A stretch of 55,466 nucleotides of DNA from NORP240 sp942492445. Lineage in GTDB: Bacteria > Pseudomonadota > Gammaproteobacteria > Pseudomonadales > Pseudohongiellaceae. The position numbers and the translations under genes were made by a program. The DNA is taken from assembly GCA_942492445.1 (NCBI GenBank), contig CALOEW010000091.1, positions 1-55,466 on the forward strand, written 5' to 3'. Under the pieces are notes generated by a model. The model was not told where the DNA came from. It worked only from the letters and a program-made list of their open reading frames with translations, and did no database searches. Shown piece by piece: positions 7,618-15,847 of the stretch (position 1 is its first letter; every line of letters begins with the position of its first letter).

Positions 7618-8920
7618 ATGCCTGATCAAGCCTACATACCGGATGACGTCCTGAACGACCCGGACCTCCTCTCCAACCTGGAGGATATTATCCAGTCATT
7701 CGCCTTTTCTCTCGACCTCGACGAGGCTCTCAAGGCGTCGCTGGGCAAAATACTCGAATACACCTCGTGCAGAAGCGGCATCGATATTCCTGCTCACCAG
7801 TAACGATGAACTGGTCTGTCAGGGATGCGCGGGGAAGGTCGACATTCAGGACCCGATGCTGAAAGTCGGCATGAAGGTCCTGAATCAGGCAGTCCGGGAG
7901 TCAAAATCGATCCTGGTCAAGGATACCCGCGATTCAACTGAATTTCAGCTGGAACCGGGGCAGCAATCGGAGATCAGCACGCGGTCAATTCTGTGCGCCC
8001 CATTGATTATTCAGGGAGAAACCATAGGCGCCCTGGAGTTGATCAACCACATTCCTTCGCCCAGTAATCCCGAGGGGCTGTTCGATGAATCAGATTCGCG
8101 CCTGCTGAACCTGCTTTGCGCTTCCGCTGCCCTGGCGATTCACAATGCCATCATGGCGGAGGAAGTGCTCAGATCGGAGAAAGTTCATCAGGAATTGAGC
8201 ATCGCCCGTACTATCCAGGAAAGTTTTCTGCCCAGTTTTGATGCCAGACACCCGATCGTCGGACTGAATATCCCCGCCAAGAACATGTCGGGCGACTTTT
8301 TCGACTACCAGTTGCTTCCTGACGGCAGTTACATGTTCAACATCGGCGATGTTTCCGGCAAGGGAGTCGATGCCGCTCTGTTGATGGCCAAGGGCAGCAG
8401 CCTGTTTCACTGCCTTGCCAAATCCATCGATTCCCCGGCGGAAATCCTGGGTGTGATAAACCGTGAACTGCACGAAATGACGACCCGCGGCCTGTACATC
8501 ACCATGATCGGCGGCACCTACAATCCCGAAACCGGGCTGGTGAAGCTGGCCAATGCCGGTCACCCGCCGGCAATTCTGCACCACGATGACGGCCGATTCG
8601 AGCTGTTCGAATCGTTGAGCCCCCCGGTGGGCATCCTGTCGGAGCAACACTTTGAAGAGGTGTCCTTTACTATGGCGGGCGGTAGCCTGTATTTGTATAC
8701 TGACGGTCTGTCTGAGGGGTTGACCCGCGGCTCGGAACAGACCGACGAGATCGCAGGCCTGCAGGCATTGATTGAACGCTGGAGTCATCTGCCGCGGCAA
8801 TTTCGGCTGGAAAAATTTGTTGAAGAAGTGTCCAGCACCGGTTCGCGGTTCGATGATCTGACCGTGCTCATTGTCGAAGCCCTGGGTCAGGCTTCAGCGA
8901 CCGGTCAGGCGCAGGAGTGA
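7618..8920 (+). CDS. GAF + PP2C-type (RsbU-like) serine phosphatase, one frameshift
   Basis: The open frame from ATG 7618 runs to a stop at 7803 and the rest continues in another frame to 8920. Removing one A near 7771 joins them as ILEYTSCEAASIFLLTSNDE, a normal GAF sequence, so this is one gene of about 434 codons with a one-base insertion. The GAF sensor covers about residues 25-185. After a coiled linker (LSIARTIQESFLPS) comes a SpoIIE-type phosphatase with its acidic metal motifs: MSGDFFDY, IGDVSGKGVDAAL, ANAGHPPA and LYTDGLSEG. Such enzymes dephosphorylate a STAS protein to release it. The HATPase and STAS partners follow directly, then mla genes. The start has no clear ribosome site. 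The frameshift may be a sequencing error. Confidence 0.85.
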
Positions 8921-9039
8921 AGATTGTCATAGAGGATCAGCAGGAAGGCATCAGCCGGAGATCGGGTCGCAGGTTAGGTTGAGACTCATGACTCTGGCCA
9001 ACCTGTTGGCGATGCAACCAGCACGTGGAGTATTTCATC

Positions 9040-9462
9040 GTGGAAGCAATCCAGCTTCTTAACTTTAAATTTCCTGCAAAACCTGAACATCTTTGCTCGG
9101 TCCGGGCGAAACTACGCGAGTCTCTGGGCAAAGCAAAATATTCTCAGGAAACCATCGACTGCATCATACTTGCGGTTGGTGAAGCCTGCATGAACATCAT
9201 ACAGCATGCCTACTGCGAAGATGACTGCGGTGACATTGTCCTGGAGATCGTCCGGCAGGAGTCGTCCCTGGTTTTCCGACTCACCGATTTCGCAAGACAG
9301 AAATCCAGGCAGGAGGAAATGAAGTCCAGACCACTGGACGAAATCAGGCCGGGAGGGCTCGGGTGTCACATAATCAACGAAATCATGGATGAAGTAGAAC
9401 TCCTCGATTGTGGCGGCAGCAAGGGAAACATTCTGCAGATGAAAAAAGATCTTGCCGGCTAG
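9040..9462 (+). CDS. RsbW-like HATPase serine kinase / anti-sigma factor
   Basis: 140 residues forming one GHKL ATPase domain of the SpoIIAB/RsbW class. The N box is EACMNIIQHAY and the lid/G2 region is RPGGLGCHIINEIMDEVEL; the usual DxGxG of the G1 box is replaced by LTDFARQ, a common variation in this branch. Such kinases phosphorylate a STAS antagonist on Ser and otherwise bind a sigma factor or other target. GTG 9040 has GGAG nine bases upstream and is preferred to GTG 9025, which has none. It sits 119 bp after the phosphatase and 83 bp before the STAS gene, completing a partner-switch module. No sigma factor gene is nearby. Confidence 0.8.
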   Translation: MEAIQLLNFKFPAKPEHLCSVRAKLRESLGKAKYSQETIDCIILAVGEACMNIIQHAYCEDDCGDIVLEIVRQESSLVFRLTDFARQKSRQEEMKSRPLDEIRPGGLGCHIINEIMDEVELLDCGGSKGNILQMKKDLAG

Positions 9463-9545
9463 CAGACTGTCGTGGGCGCACAGAAAAAAACTGGCAGGGG
9501 CATCGCCAAATCAAGCTAGGGAACCTGAAACGAGGAAAGACCGCT

Positions 9546-9881
9546 TTGAAACACGAACTACTGAACAAATCGCATTTCGATATGCTTGTGTTGAGTGGCG
9601 ACATCGACCTGCACCATTCACCGACTTTGCGAGACAGCATTCTCGCTTCTCTGAAAAGCGGAAGGCCCCTCCTGGTGGACATGCAGGAAGTCAGCTATAT
9701 CGACAGTTCGGGGATTGCCAGCCTGGTGGAGGGATTCCAGACTGCGAAGAGTGCGAATCTGCATTTCGGTCTGCTCAGCATCAGCTCTCCCACAATGCAG
9801 GTTCTTACCATTACCCGCCTGGACAAGATATTTTCGCTTTATGACGATGAAGAAAGCTTCATAGAAATTCTTGTCCCCTGA
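9546..9881 (+). CDS. STAS-domain anti-anti-sigma factor (RsbV-like; possible MlaB role)
   Basis: 111 residues, one STAS domain. Strand beta-3 and helix-2 carry VDMQEVSYIDSSGIASL, where the first Ser of DSSG is the site phosphorylated in SpoIIAA/RsbV. No ATG gives a good start; TTG 9546 has GAGGAAAG about 8 nt upstream, so I chose it. It ends 13 bp before mlaF and so belongs to the same transcript. In E. coli the STAS protein MlaB binds the MlaF ATPase, and no other mlaB is present here. This protein could serve the phospho-switch, the transporter, or both. DSSG resembles RsbV more than E. coli MlaB (DTAG). Confidence 0.8.
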   Translation: MKHELLNKSHFDMLVLSGDIDLHHSPTLRDSILASLKSGRPLLVDMQEVSYIDSSGIASLVEGFQTAKSANLHFGLLSISSPTMQVLTITRLDKIFSLYDDEESFIEILVP

Positions 9882-9894
9882 CTGAGCACATCGA

Positions 9895-10707
9895 ATGGCC
9901 CTGGAAACGGCAATAGAAATTCGCGACCTCGTCGTGGAATACAGCAATCGCAGAATTCTCAATGCTGTCGATCTTGATATCCCGCTGGGTCAGATTTTCG
10001 TCATCATGGGTGGCAGTGGCGCCGGAAAGAGTACTCTGCTGCGCAGCATGCTTGGATTGAAAAAGCCAACTTCCGGCGTCATCAGGATACTGGGAACTGA
10101 TATCTGCAGTGCCACGCCCAGGCAGCTGACGGAGCTGCGGAAGCAAATGGGAGTGGCGTTCCAGGGAGGCGCCCTGTTCTCTTCAATGACGGTTGGGGAA
10201 AACATACAACTGGCACTCCGTCAACACACGAAGCTGGACGAAAACACCATAAAGATCATGAGCCGGATCAAGCTGGACATGGTCAACATGCTGCCGCACG
10301 AACATCTCATGCCTTCGGAATTGTCCGGTGGCATGACCAAACGGGCCGCCCTGGCGCGGGCGATTATCATGGACCCCAAGCTCCTGTTCTTTGACGAACC
10401 CTCAGCGGGACTCGACCCTATTACGTCAGCGGAACTTGATGAATTGATAATAAAGCTCAAACAAACCATGAACATGACAATCGTGGTGGTAACCCATGAA
10501 CTGGAGAGTGTTTTCAAAATCGCCGATCGCATAGCCATCCTCGGCGACGGGGAGTTGCTCCTGGCCGGAACCCCCAAGGAAATAAAAGCCAGCGACGACC
10601 CCCGTATCGTCGGGCTTCTGAATCGCACGCCACGACAGGTGGATGTCGATGTCGATCAGCACCTGAGGCGCCTTTCCGGGCTGCACGAGGCACCTGAACG
10701 CAAATGA
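9895..10707 (+). CDS. mlaF: MlaF, ATPase of the Mla phospholipid transporter
   Basis: 270 residues. ABC ATPase motifs appear in order: Walker A GGSGAGKST (about residue 39), Q-loop AFQGGALFSSMTV, signature ELSGGMTKRAALARAI, Walker B LLFFDEPSAGLD and switch His in VVTHE. The GGALF after the Q-loop Gln and the SGGM signature are typical of the Mla/Mkl group. MlaF energises MlaE to move phospholipid between the inner membrane and the MlaD/MlaC periplasmic carriers. The stop overlaps the mlaE start (ATGA), indicating translational coupling. The C-terminal extension (DVDVDQHLRRLSGLHEA) corresponds to the MlaF tail that contacts the neighbouring subunit in E. coli. Confidence 0.95.
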   Translation: MALETAIEIRDLVVEYSNRRILNAVDLDIPLGQIFVIMGGSGAGKSTLLRSMLGLKKPTSGVIRILGTDICSATPRQLTELRKQMGVAFQGGALFSSMTVGENIQLALRQHTKLDENTIKIMSRIKLDMVNMLPHEHLMPSELSGGMTKRAALARAIIMDPKLLFFDEPSAGLDPITSAELDELIIKLKQTMNMTIVVVTHELESVFKIADRIAILGDGELLLAGTPKEIKASDDPRIVGLLNRTPRQVDVDVDQHLRRLSGLHEAPERK

Positions 10708-11486
10708 AAACCGTGGAATCAATGGGCAGCGCCGTGCTCGCTTCTCTGGAGCAGACGGGTCGTACCTTTCTGTTGCTGTTAATCATCGTCTATCGAATCG
10801 TACAGCCACCGTACAATCTGTATCCTGTCATCAGGCAGGTCTATTTCATCGGCGCCCGATCACTGGGCGTCATAATAATTTCCGGCGTGACTATCGGCAT
10901 GGTACTGGGCCTGCAGTTCTACAACACACTGGAGCGCTTCGGCTCTGTGGATATTCTGGGGTCCGCCGTGGCGCTTAGCGTACTCAGGGAACTGGGGCCG
11001 GTGATGACAGCACTGATGGTGGTCGGCCGTGCCGGCTCGGCGATCTGCGCCGAACTCGGTATTATGAGAATTTCAGAACAGGTGGATGCCCTGGAATGCA
11101 TGGCCATCAATCCGGACAAATTTCTGGTTGCGCCCAAGCTGCTTGCCGGTGTCATTTCCGTGCCGCTGCTGACCTGTGTTTTCAGTGTCGTAGCAATCTT
11201 CGGCGGCTATTTCGTGGGCGTCATCCTGTTCGGTGTTTCCGAAGGGTCCTACATAAATGGCATGATTGATTCGGTAGTGTGGAGCGACGTGCGGCTCGGG
11301 CTGGTCAAATCCTTTATTTTCGGCCTGCTGGTCACCCTGATCTGCTGCTCCAAGGGGTTCTATATCCACCTGACCAGATCCGGCTCGCAGGGTGCCGAGG
11401 GCGTCAGTTACGTCACGACTGACGCTGTGGTAATCTCGTCGATAGCCGTATTGTTTAGCGATTTTCTAATTGGTGCCATTCTCTAG
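10704..11486 (+). CDS. mlaE: MlaE, permease of the Mla phospholipid transporter
   Basis: 260 residues of the MlaE/YrbE permease family with about five membrane segments. Recognisable blocks are VYFIGARSLGVIIISGVTIG, VLRELGPVMTALMVVGRAGS (the coupling helix contacting MlaF) and the conserved ALECMAINPDKFLVAPKLL. It forms the membrane core of the MlaFEDB complex. It overlaps mlaF by 4 bp. mlaD follows after 72 bp, a slightly loose gap for this operon. Confidence 0.95.
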   Translation: MKTVESMGSAVLASLEQTGRTFLLLLIIVYRIVQPPYNLYPVIRQVYFIGARSLGVIIISGVTIGMVLGLQFYNTLERFGSVDILGSAVALSVLRELGPVMTALMVVGRAGSAICAELGIMRISEQVDALECMAINPDKFLVAPKLLAGVISVPLLTCVFSVVAIFGGYFVGVILFGVSEGSYINGMIDSVVWSDVRLGLVKSFIFGLLVTLICCSKGFYIHLTRSGSQGAEGVSYVTTDAVVISSIAVLFSDFLIGAIL

Positions 11487-11558
11487 CCGACAGACTGCCT
11501 CCTGTTCTTCCCGGTTGCCTGGTTGTCGTTGCTTATTCTACCTGCGAGAGTGAAAGTT

Positions 11559-12008
11559 ATGAACAAGATCAATGTCCAGTTGATAACGGGAATATTCGTC
11601 GTTATTGGCATTCTCAGTTTCAGCTACCTGGCGATCACCGTTGCCGGTGCCTCGTTCGTCGAACAACCCGGCTATAATCTGACTGCCCGTTTTACCTCGG
11701 TATCCGGACTGCGGCCAGGCTCCATCATAGAGGGGGCCGGAGTAAGAATCGGCACAGTGTCTAGCATCGAGTTCGACCCGGAATCCTTTGAAGCGATCGT
11801 GGAGCTGCGCATCAATGACGGGGTCATAGTTCAGGAAGACGCCATCGCCGCCATCCGCACCCAGGGAATTATCGGCGAAAAGTACGTCAAGATCGTTCCC
11901 GGCGGTTTTGATGAAATGCTGACGGATGGGATGGAAATATACGAAACCGAGTCGGCGATCAGCCTGGAAGAACTGGTAAGTCGTTATATCTTCCAGACCG
12001 AAGGGTAA
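11559..12008 (+). CDS. mlaD: MlaD, MCE-domain lipid-binding subunit
   Basis: 149 residues. An N-terminal membrane anchor (residues 8-28, ITGIFVVIGILSFSYLAITV) is followed by one MCE domain: NLTARFTSVSGLRPGSIIEG, AGVRIGTVSSIEFDP and IRTQGIIGEKYVKIVPGG. MCE proteins assemble as hexameric rings carrying lipid between the permease and MlaC. The protein is shorter than E. coli MlaD (183 aa), lacking much of the C-terminal tail. I chose ATG 11559, with GAGAG upstream, because it places the anchor at the true N-terminus; an in-frame start at 11523 would add 12 residues. Confidence 0.93.
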   Translation: MNKINVQLITGIFVVIGILSFSYLAITVAGASFVEQPGYNLTARFTSVSGLRPGSIIEGAGVRIGTVSSIEFDPESFEAIVELRINDGVIVQEDAIAAIRTQGIIGEKYVKIVPGGFDEMLTDGMEIYETESAISLEELVSRYIFQTEG

Positions 12009-12020
12009 AGAGGGGCCCCT

Positions 12021-12751
12021 ATGACTGTTACTGGAATGAATGCAAGCTACCTGCGCACACTGTTGACCGTATTCAGCCTGCAGCTGTGCCTGGCCACTAC
12101 CGCCGCTGCGCAGGATGATGACGACGACTTCTTCGAGTTCGACGAGGGGCCGCAGATTGCAGACCCGTTTGAAACCATAAACCGGGCGACATTCAGCCTC
12201 AACGATTCTCTCTACCGGGGATTGCTGAAACCGGTAGCGGTGGCTTTCCGTGTCGTGCCCGAGCCGGCACGGGTATCCGTGTCCAACTTCTTCTCCAACC
12301 TCGGCACACCGATCTCCGCCATCAATGCATTATTGCAGCTGGATCTGCCCAACGCGGGTACTGAGGCTTCACGCTTTGTGATCAATACAACAGTGGGCAT
12401 TCTGGGCCTGTTTGATCCTGCCAGCAGCATGGGCCTGGCGCAGGAGACTGAAGACCTGGGCCAGACGCTCGGGCGTTACGGGATTGGTCACGGTTTCTAC
12501 GTGGTGATCCCGTTCCTCGGTTTCAGCAGTCTGAGGGACGGCCTGGCAAGCCTGGGAAACACGGCGATAGACCCGGTTTTGAACCCCCTGTCCACCGGGG
12601 AGATTATCGCCCTGAACCTTGGCGAAGCCGAAACCTCTCTGTCTCTTGACGCGGATACCTACGAAGCGCTTTGTATGACAGTGCCATAGACCCCTATATC
12701 TTCTTTCGCACCTCGTACATTCAGAACCGTGCCGGGAACATAGAGGAGTAA
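12021..12751 (+). CDS. mlaA: MlaA (VacJ) outer-membrane phospholipid-removal protein, C-terminal frameshift
   Basis: The uninterrupted frame ends at 12689 (222 aa), but a one-base shift near 12672 continues the family C-terminus (YEALYDSAIDPYIFFRTSY) to TAA 12749-12751, so the intact protein would be about 243 aa. Family features are DPFETINRATFSLND, the MlaA core FFSNLGTPISAINALLQ, and LGRYGIGHGFYVVIPFLG. A hydrophobic signal precedes an unusual DDDDDFFEFDE acidic stretch. No lipobox Cys is visible after the signal, so it may be a non-lipidated variant. MlaA forms a channel with porins that strips phospholipid from the outer leaflet and hands it to MlaC. In E. coli mlaA is unlinked; here it lies inside the operon. 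The indel could be sequencing error. Confidence 0.88.
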
Positions 12752-12754
12752 TAC

Positions 12755-12814
12755 TTAAGGAATCTCTGATTAATTACCGCAGAGCATTGCGGTAATTAAT
12801 CAGAGGTTCCTTAA
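12755..12814. repeat. complete 60-bp palindromic repeat (best copy)
   Basis: The 26-bp arms (12755-12780 and 12789-12814) are complementary at 25 positions, with an 8-bp loop AGAGCATT. The arm begins TTAAGGAATCTCTGATTAAT, and the opposite arm restores the consensus GGAACCTCTGATTAA. It lies between mlaA and mlaC, where it would form a strong hairpin in the transcript and could dampen or protect mRNA. It is the most symmetrical member of the dispersed family. Confidence 0.85.
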
Positions 12815-12943
12815 CAGTCACGGCAGACCGGCCTTGGTTGAGTCCGGCCGGCTTAAGCGTATAATCCGCAGTCAGAAGGGAAGCCAATGGCTTTCCTGGT
12901 TGTTCCAGCAAAGCTGGAAAACATTCCGGAAGAGGGCTAATCC

Positions 12944-13552
12944 ATGGGCAAAAAAATGAATAAAGCTCCGGCTTTGGCGTTTATTCTCTGTGTGCTGTTG
13001 TCGAGCTATGTGTCCGCTCAATCCAGTCCCACCGAGCGGGTCGAAGGTGTTGTCGGGCAGGTGCTGAACATACTGCGAAATGAGTCGTTGGCAGCAGTGG
13101 CACGCAGAGACCAATTGAAAGAGGAGCTGGGCAAGGTTTTCGACAGCCGGGCGATGGCACAAAGTGCCCTGTCCACAAACTGGCGCAGTGCAACTACCGA
13201 ACAGCAGGTTGAATTCCAGGAACTGTTCCGGCAAACCCTGGAAAACACCTACATCGGCAGAATCGAGGCCTACACGGACGAAATCGTGGAGTACCGGGCT
13301 GAAGACATCAACAATAATCGTGCCACAGTGGAAACGACTATTGTCACCGCTGCCAATGAGATTCCCGTTAATTACAAGCTGAGATTGCGCAGCGATGGCT
13401 GGTATGTCTACGATGTCGAAGTGGAAAACGTCAGCATGATCAGCTCGTACCGGGAAACCTATCGAAGCGTCGTCAGACGATCCGGTATGGATAATCTGCT
13501 GAGCGAAATGCGCGAGAACGTAGCCGCGGCGGAAGCGGCCAGCGGCAGCTAG
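12944..13552 (+). CDS. mlaC: MlaC, periplasmic phospholipid carrier
   Basis: 202 residues with a signal peptide (cleavage after YVSA at about residue 25) and the MlaC/Ttg2D fold: VFDSRAMAQSALSTNWRSAT, EFQELFRQTLENTYIGRIEAY and SDGWYVYDVEVENVSMISSY, which lies in the most conserved family block. MlaC ferries phospholipid between MlaA and MlaFEDB. The start ATG 12944 has GGAAGAGGG at 12928-12936. It is separated from mlaA by 192 bp containing the palindromic repeat. Half a repeat abuts its stop. No mlaB follows it, unlike E. coli. Confidence 0.93.
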   Translation: MGKKMNKAPALAFILCVLLSSYVSAQSSPTERVEGVVGQVLNILRNESLAAVARRDQLKEELGKVFDSRAMAQSALSTNWRSATTEQQVEFQELFRQTLENTYIGRIEAYTDEIVEYRAEDINNNRATVETTIVTAANEIPVNYKLRLRSDGWYVYDVEVENVSMISSYRETYRSVVRRSGMDNLLSEMRENVAAAEAASGS

Positions 13553-13590
13553 TGAACCTCTGATTGATTACCACAATGCGCTGCGGGAGT
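13553..13590 (+). repeat. half copy of the palindromic repeat
   Basis: Immediately after the mlaC stop, TGAACCTCTGATTGATTACC and the following CACAATGCGCTGCGG match the left arm and centre of the family. The right arm is missing. Confidence 0.7.
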
Positions 13591-13720
13591 TCATCGGGCG
13601 CCACTGGCACGAATTGACGGCCGCCGATGGGTGAAGTCGTGCGCCTGGAACGTTACTTCCCGGCGGGTAACTCCCGGCCTGTTCACCGATTGCAGGCAAT
13701 TGCAGGTATCGACGCTGACA

Positions 13721-14992
13721 ATGGGATCCGAGCAGCTGCAACTTCTCTATTACCTCGCCACCGCGCTGGGCATCGGCGCGCTTATCGGCCTGGAACGGGG
13801 CTGGAAGCAACGGGAGGCAGACGAGGGAGAACGTATCGCCGGAGTGCGGACTTTTGCGCTGATCGGCCTGCTGGGCGGAGTTTCGGCCCTGCTCGCGCAA
13901 CAGCTCGGTCCTCTGGTTCTGAGCGTGATCTTTGTCGGGCTCGCGGGCGTCTGGGCTGCAGTCTATGTTTCCAACCTTCGCACCGGGACCCACGACGTCG
14001 GCATAACCAGCCTGATCGCCGGCCTGTTGACGTTTGTACTTGGCGCATTGACGGCACACGGACAGGTGGCGACGGCGGTGGCAGCCGCGGTGGTAACCAC
14101 ATTCATACTGTCGTACAAACCACGGATCCATCATTGGGTGGCGGCACTCGATGCCGGCGAGCTGCACGCGATCCTGAAGATGTTACTGATTTCGGTTGTG
14201 CTGCTGCCGATTCTCCCGGATCAGGGCTACGGCCCCTGGCAGGCGCTCAACCCGTTCAATATCTGGTGGATGGTCGTACTGGTCGCGGGAATCTCCTTCG
14301 TCGGCTATTTTTCCATCAAGATCGGGGGCACCAGGCGGGGCGTTCTGTTTGCCGGGCTGTTTGGTGGCCTGGCCTCCTCCACCGTCGTCACCCTGAATTT
14401 TTCCCGCCAGGTACAGCAGGAGCCAGGGAGCGGCGAAGTGTTCGCTCCGGGCATTCTCCTGGCCTGCGGCACCATGTTCCCGCGCATGCTCATTGTTGCC
14501 GCTCTGATCAACAGCCGGTTATTGTTTCCCGCGTTACTGCCGACGGTGCTGATGATGGTGGTGGTGTATCTGCCGATTCTGCTCAGCTGGCGGCGGCTTG
14601 CATCCCGTAAAACGCCGCAGGTGGAATCGATCATTGCGAACCCTCTGGAAATCGGCTCAGCATTGCTGTTTGGTGCCTTGCTCGGGCTGGTACTTCTGCT
14701 CAGCGAGGCGCTGCAGCAATGGTTCGGTGAAACCGGTCTGTTCGCCCTGGCGGCTGCCTCCGGCTTATCCGATGTGGACGCCATCACCCTGACCCTGGCC
14801 CAGGAAAGTCAGCAGGACATCAGTCCGGGCATTGCCGTCATGGGCATAGTCATCGCCGCAACCGTGAATGGGCTCGTCAAAGCGGCCATGGCCTATGCAA
14901 TCGGCGGTCGCACACTCGGTCTACAGGTAGGTTTTCCGTTGCTTCTGAGCGGGATCGTCGGCCTGGGCAGTGCCTGGTTGTGGGTCTACTGA
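13721..14992 (+). CDS. MgtC/SapB and DUF4010 membrane protein
   Basis: 423 residues and about a dozen hydrophobic segments. The N-terminal third is an MgtC/SapB domain (ALGIGALIGLERGWKQRE, then AGVRTFALIGLLGG), and the rest is a DUF4010 domain containing KIGGTRRGVLFAGLFGGLAS and the conserved SGLSDVDAITLTLA. This two-domain form is common in Proteobacteria and its transport activity is unproven; isolated MgtC proteins modulate magnesium/phosphate physiology. I chose ATG 13721, since the longer frame from 13631 adds 30 residues with no membrane or signal character. It appears to be a single-gene unit. Confidence 0.88.
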   Translation: MGSEQLQLLYYLATALGIGALIGLERGWKQREADEGERIAGVRTFALIGLLGGVSALLAQQLGPLVLSVIFVGLAGVWAAVYVSNLRTGTHDVGITSLIAGLLTFVLGALTAHGQVATAVAAAVVTTFILSYKPRIHHWVAALDAGELHAILKMLLISVVLLPILPDQGYGPWQALNPFNIWWMVVLVAGISFVGYFSIKIGGTRRGVLFAGLFGGLASSTVVTLNFSRQVQQEPGSGEVFAPGILLACGTMFPRMLIVAALINSRLLFPALLPTVLMMVVVYLPILLSWRRLASRKTPQVESIIANPLEIGSALLFGALLGLVLLLSEALQQWFGETGLFALAAASGLSDVDAITLTLAQESQQDISPGIAVMGIVIAATVNGLVKAAMAYAIGGRTLGLQVGFPLLLSGIVGLGSAWLWVY

Positions 14993-15142
14993 TTAACTGC
15001 CATAAACCGGATCCATGCAGGGCACTGGATGGTATGATACCGGTCAGGTGTGAAAACACGCGCGGCCCGGAATGCTGACCCGGTCGTGGCATGCTGTGCG
15101 CACCAAGCTCAGGGATTTATCGCGGGACAACAGGACTGCTCC

Positions 15143-15847
15143 ATGAATGAAACAAGTCAGAAAATCGCACTCTTCATCGATGCGGATAACGCTCCGGCGG
15201 GCAAATTCGATGACGTACTCAGCGAAGTCGCCAAATACGGCGTGGTCACCATCCGCAAGGCATACGGCAACTGGAAGTCACCAACCCTGAAGAAATGGGA
15301 GGAGCTTCTCCACGAGTACGCGATTCAACCAATTCAGCAGTACGACCTGACCAAGGGAAAAAATGCCTCGGATATTGCCCTGGTTATCGATGCCATGGAT
15401 GTCATGTACACGAAAAACATCGACGTCATGTGTTTCCTGTCGTCAGACTGCGACTTCACTCCCCTGGTAACCCGCGTCCTCGCCGAGGGCAAGGTAGTGC
15501 TGGGATTTGGTGAAAGGAAAACACCGTCGCCCTTTGTCAATGCCTGCTCCAAGTTCCTTTACCTGGATGCTGAAAAGAAAGAAACCCGGGTCAACACCAG
15601 ACCCAAAAGCATCAAGTCGGATTCCAAGCTGATCAATCTGCTGCGGGCGGCAATAGAGGCCAACGAAGACGATGAAGGCTGGGCAGCGCTGGGACCGGTC
15701 GGTTCGCATATTTCCAATAAGTCATCCTTTGACAGTAGAAACTATGGGTTCAAAAACCTCAGCAGCCTGTTCAAGGCTGTCGATCTTTTTGAACTGAAGC
15801 GCGGGGCGGGGAACTCCTACCAGGTAAGAAACGTTCGGAAGAAGTGA
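15143..15847 (+). CDS. NYN-domain putative RNase with LOTUS/OST-HTH domain
   Basis: 234 residues. The N-terminal NYN (PIN-like) nuclease fold shows its acidic metal ligands in ALFIDADNAP, SDIALVIDAMD and FLSSDCDFTPLVTRV. The C-terminal 70 residues (LINLLRAAIEANEDDEGWA to LFKAVDLFELKR) form an OST-HTH/LOTUS domain, which binds RNA in eukaryotic relatives. Proteins of this type (LabA/DUF88-like) are thought to act in RNA turnover, with unknown targets. I chose ATG 15143 over an upstream start at 15050, because the extra 31 residues are unlike the family. The 3' end overlaps the convergent glycosyltransferase by 77 bp. Confidence 0.87.
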   Translation: MNETSQKIALFIDADNAPAGKFDDVLSEVAKYGVVTIRKAYGNWKSPTLKKWEELLHEYAIQPIQQYDLTKGKNASDIALVIDAMDVMYTKNIDVMCFLSSDCDFTPLVTRVLAEGKVVLGFGERKTPSPFVNACSKFLYLDAEKKETRVNTRPKSIKSDSKLINLLRAAIEANEDDEGWAALGPVGSHISNKSSFDSRNYGFKNLSSLFKAVDLFELKRGAGNSYQVRNVRKK

